Part shown: in pieces, positions 62,646 through 64,000 of the stretch
Layout: each line of letters begins with the position of its first letter
Numbering within the stretch: the first letter of the stretch is position 1
NCBI GenBank assembly: GCA_032871835.1
Contig: CM065296.1
Span: forward strand, 121,344,146 to 121,408,145
Length of the DNA: 64,000 bases
Direction: 5' to 3'
DNA from: Dipteronia dyeriana
Taxonomy: Eukaryota > Streptophyta > Magnoliopsida > Sapindales > Sapindaceae
Made by a program: the position numbers and the translations under genes
Notes under the pieces: model-generated
The model's database searches: none
What the model was told of the DNA's origin: nothing
What the model saw: only the letters and a program-made list of their open reading frames with translations

Positions 62646-64000
62646 ATGGAAGTTCAAATAGTTTCCATACAAAACATAAAACCATCTTCACCAACTCCTC
62701 AAAACCTCAAAATCTTCAAGCTTTCACTCTCGATCAGCTTATTCCAGCTCCATATGCTCCAATGGTTCTCTTCTACTCCAAAAATGACTTTATGACCAAC
62801 CGTCTCGATCATCAAACCCACAAAAGGTTGGATATGCTAAAGAAATCTTTATCAGACACATTGACTCGATTCTACCCACTTGCGGGAAAGATCAAAGACG
62901 ATCTCTCCATCGAATGCAACGACGAGGGAGCTTATTTTGTGGAGACTCGAGTCAACTGTTGTCTCGATGAGTGTCTAAACCAACCGGATATTGTTCTTTT
63001 GGTGCATAAATTTCTTCCATGTGAACCCATTTTGAAGGAGTCTAGTGCAGGGACTTACGTGACCAACATTCAAGTGAACGTGTTCGAGTGCGGTGGCATC
63101 GCTATAGGCCTTTGCATTTCACACAAGATCCTCGACGGAGCTGCCCTGAGCACTTTCCTCAAGGCCTGGACAACCACCGCCCGCGGTGGTGGCGATCAAG
63201 TTATACATCCGAATTTTATTGCTATTTCTCTCTTCCCCACAAATGATTCGTGGCTCAGAGACTCGATGATGGTCATTTGGGGATCTTTGTTCAAAATGGG
63301 CAAGTGTGTGACTAGGAGGTTTGTGTTCAACAACTCAGCAATAGCAGCTCTCAAAGCGCATGTTGAAACAGAGAGCTCTGGCTCTTGGGGTCTGAAAAGT
63401 CGTCCTACACGTGTTGAGACGATTTCAGCCTTTATATGGAAGTCAGCCATGGCTGCTTTTAGAGAAAAACACAGTCAAGAGAGGCCGTCTTTGTTGACTC
63501 ACCTAGTGAACCTTCGTACAAGAATGTCGTCAGCTCCATTATCATCAACAGAACACTCTACAGGAAATTTGCTCTGGCTTGCAGCAGCTTATCATGAGCC
63601 TCAAAATTACAAGGCAACAGAATTGAATGACTTGGTGGGTAAAGTGAGGGATGCAATATCAGAATTCGATGGCGATTATGTCAAGAGAATGATCGGAAGT
63701 GAAGAAGGGGACAATAATATGATCATAAGCGAGTCATTGAGAAAAATTGGAGAGTTGGCGAGTAGAGAAAGAGTGGACTATCTGGGGTTCACCAGTTGGT
63801 GCAAGTTGGGATTCTACGAGATGGATTTCGGGTGGGGCAAGCCGATATGGGTCAGCAGCTTCGGTTCAAGTGGCCCGTTGGTGCTCAACCTTGTCGTTTT
63901 GGTCGAGACAAGAGTCGGTGGTGGTATTGAAGCATGGATGACCTTGGATGAACAAGACATGGGTATACTTGAAAGTGATCCTGAATTCCTAAGGTTTGCT
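62646..64000 (+). pseudogene. BAHD acyltransferase copy 2, same frameshift, cut by the window end
   Basis: The start at 62646 is equivalent to 53279. The same base is missing in the ctttcactctcgatcag stretch, so the initiated frame ends at TGA 62793-62795. The downstream body, including HKILDG and DFGWG, is open to the window edge. The last visible codons correspond to the LRFA segment of copy 1, so about 40 codons are outside. One synonymous change (gaggga/gagggt) was noted. The frameshift is older than the duplication, or both were made from an already shifted parent. Confidence 0.83.

Larger units (their letters stand above)
55080..64000 (+). repeat. Tandem duplication unit B (continues beyond window)
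   Basis: It starts abruptly at 55080 within the hAT element and follows unit A to the window end, so at least 8.9 kb is duplicated. Differences from unit A are scattered single bases plus a few small indels, including a changed patch at 55775-55800 and a 24-base GGTTCC expansion near 57490. Gene order and orientation are identical to unit A. Confidence 0.93.

Overview
The window is nuclear DNA from a flowering plant, almost certainly a eudicot. It is AT-rich, its genes carry many short GT-AG introns, and the gaps are full of LTR retrotransposon, LINE, MULE, hAT and MITE remnants. One gene is a class-I starch branching enzyme, which Arabidopsis lacks, so a Brassicaceae origin is unlikely. I cannot name the species.

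Layout. (1) 1-18.5 kb is gene-poor. Bases 1-2757 and about 15.27-18.54 kb are two diverged copies of one segment, the cyclin B upstream region. Between them lie foldback repeats, two LINE-like reverse-transcriptase fragments, one split by a 2.35 kb solo LTR with a 5-bp target duplication, a decayed Athila-like gag with its primer-binding site, an LTR-like stretch with a 25-G run, and a MULE whose interior is an array of inverted repeats. (2) 18.5-45.2 kb is a dense block of housekeeping genes: a B2-type cyclin (+), GPI12/PIG-L de-N-acetylase (-), tRNA-Glu(CTC) (+), a double-BTB/BACK/discoidin protein (+), SmD3 (-), starch branching enzyme I (+), dolichol-phosphate mannose synthase (+) and an unnamed conserved plant protein with a KEN box (-). 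Every spliced model for these protein genes closes in frame at a length usual for its family, where a family is known. (3) 45.7-64.0 kb is a recent direct tandem duplication. Unit A is 45738-55079; unit B starts at 55080 and runs off the window. Each unit carries a hAT-type MITE, a peroxisomal acyl-activating enzyme (AAE1-like), an unidentified three-exon coding-like fragment and a BAHD acyltransferase gene. Both BAHD copies share the same one-base frameshift near the N terminus.

How the genes relate. The 18-45 kb genes are unrelated housekeeping functions (mitosis, GPI-anchor synthesis, splicing, starch, dolichol-linked mannose), with convergent and divergent pairs sharing short intergenic regions. 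The duplicated unit is the most unusual part. It pairs a gene whose family makes acyl-CoA with a gene whose family uses acyl-CoA, so it resembles a small acyl-transfer metabolic module, but the BAHD partner looks broken in both copies. The duplication junction falls eight bases inside the terminal inverted repeat of the hAT element.

Splice sites were read by eye from consensus and reading-frame continuity. No alignments or database searches were run.
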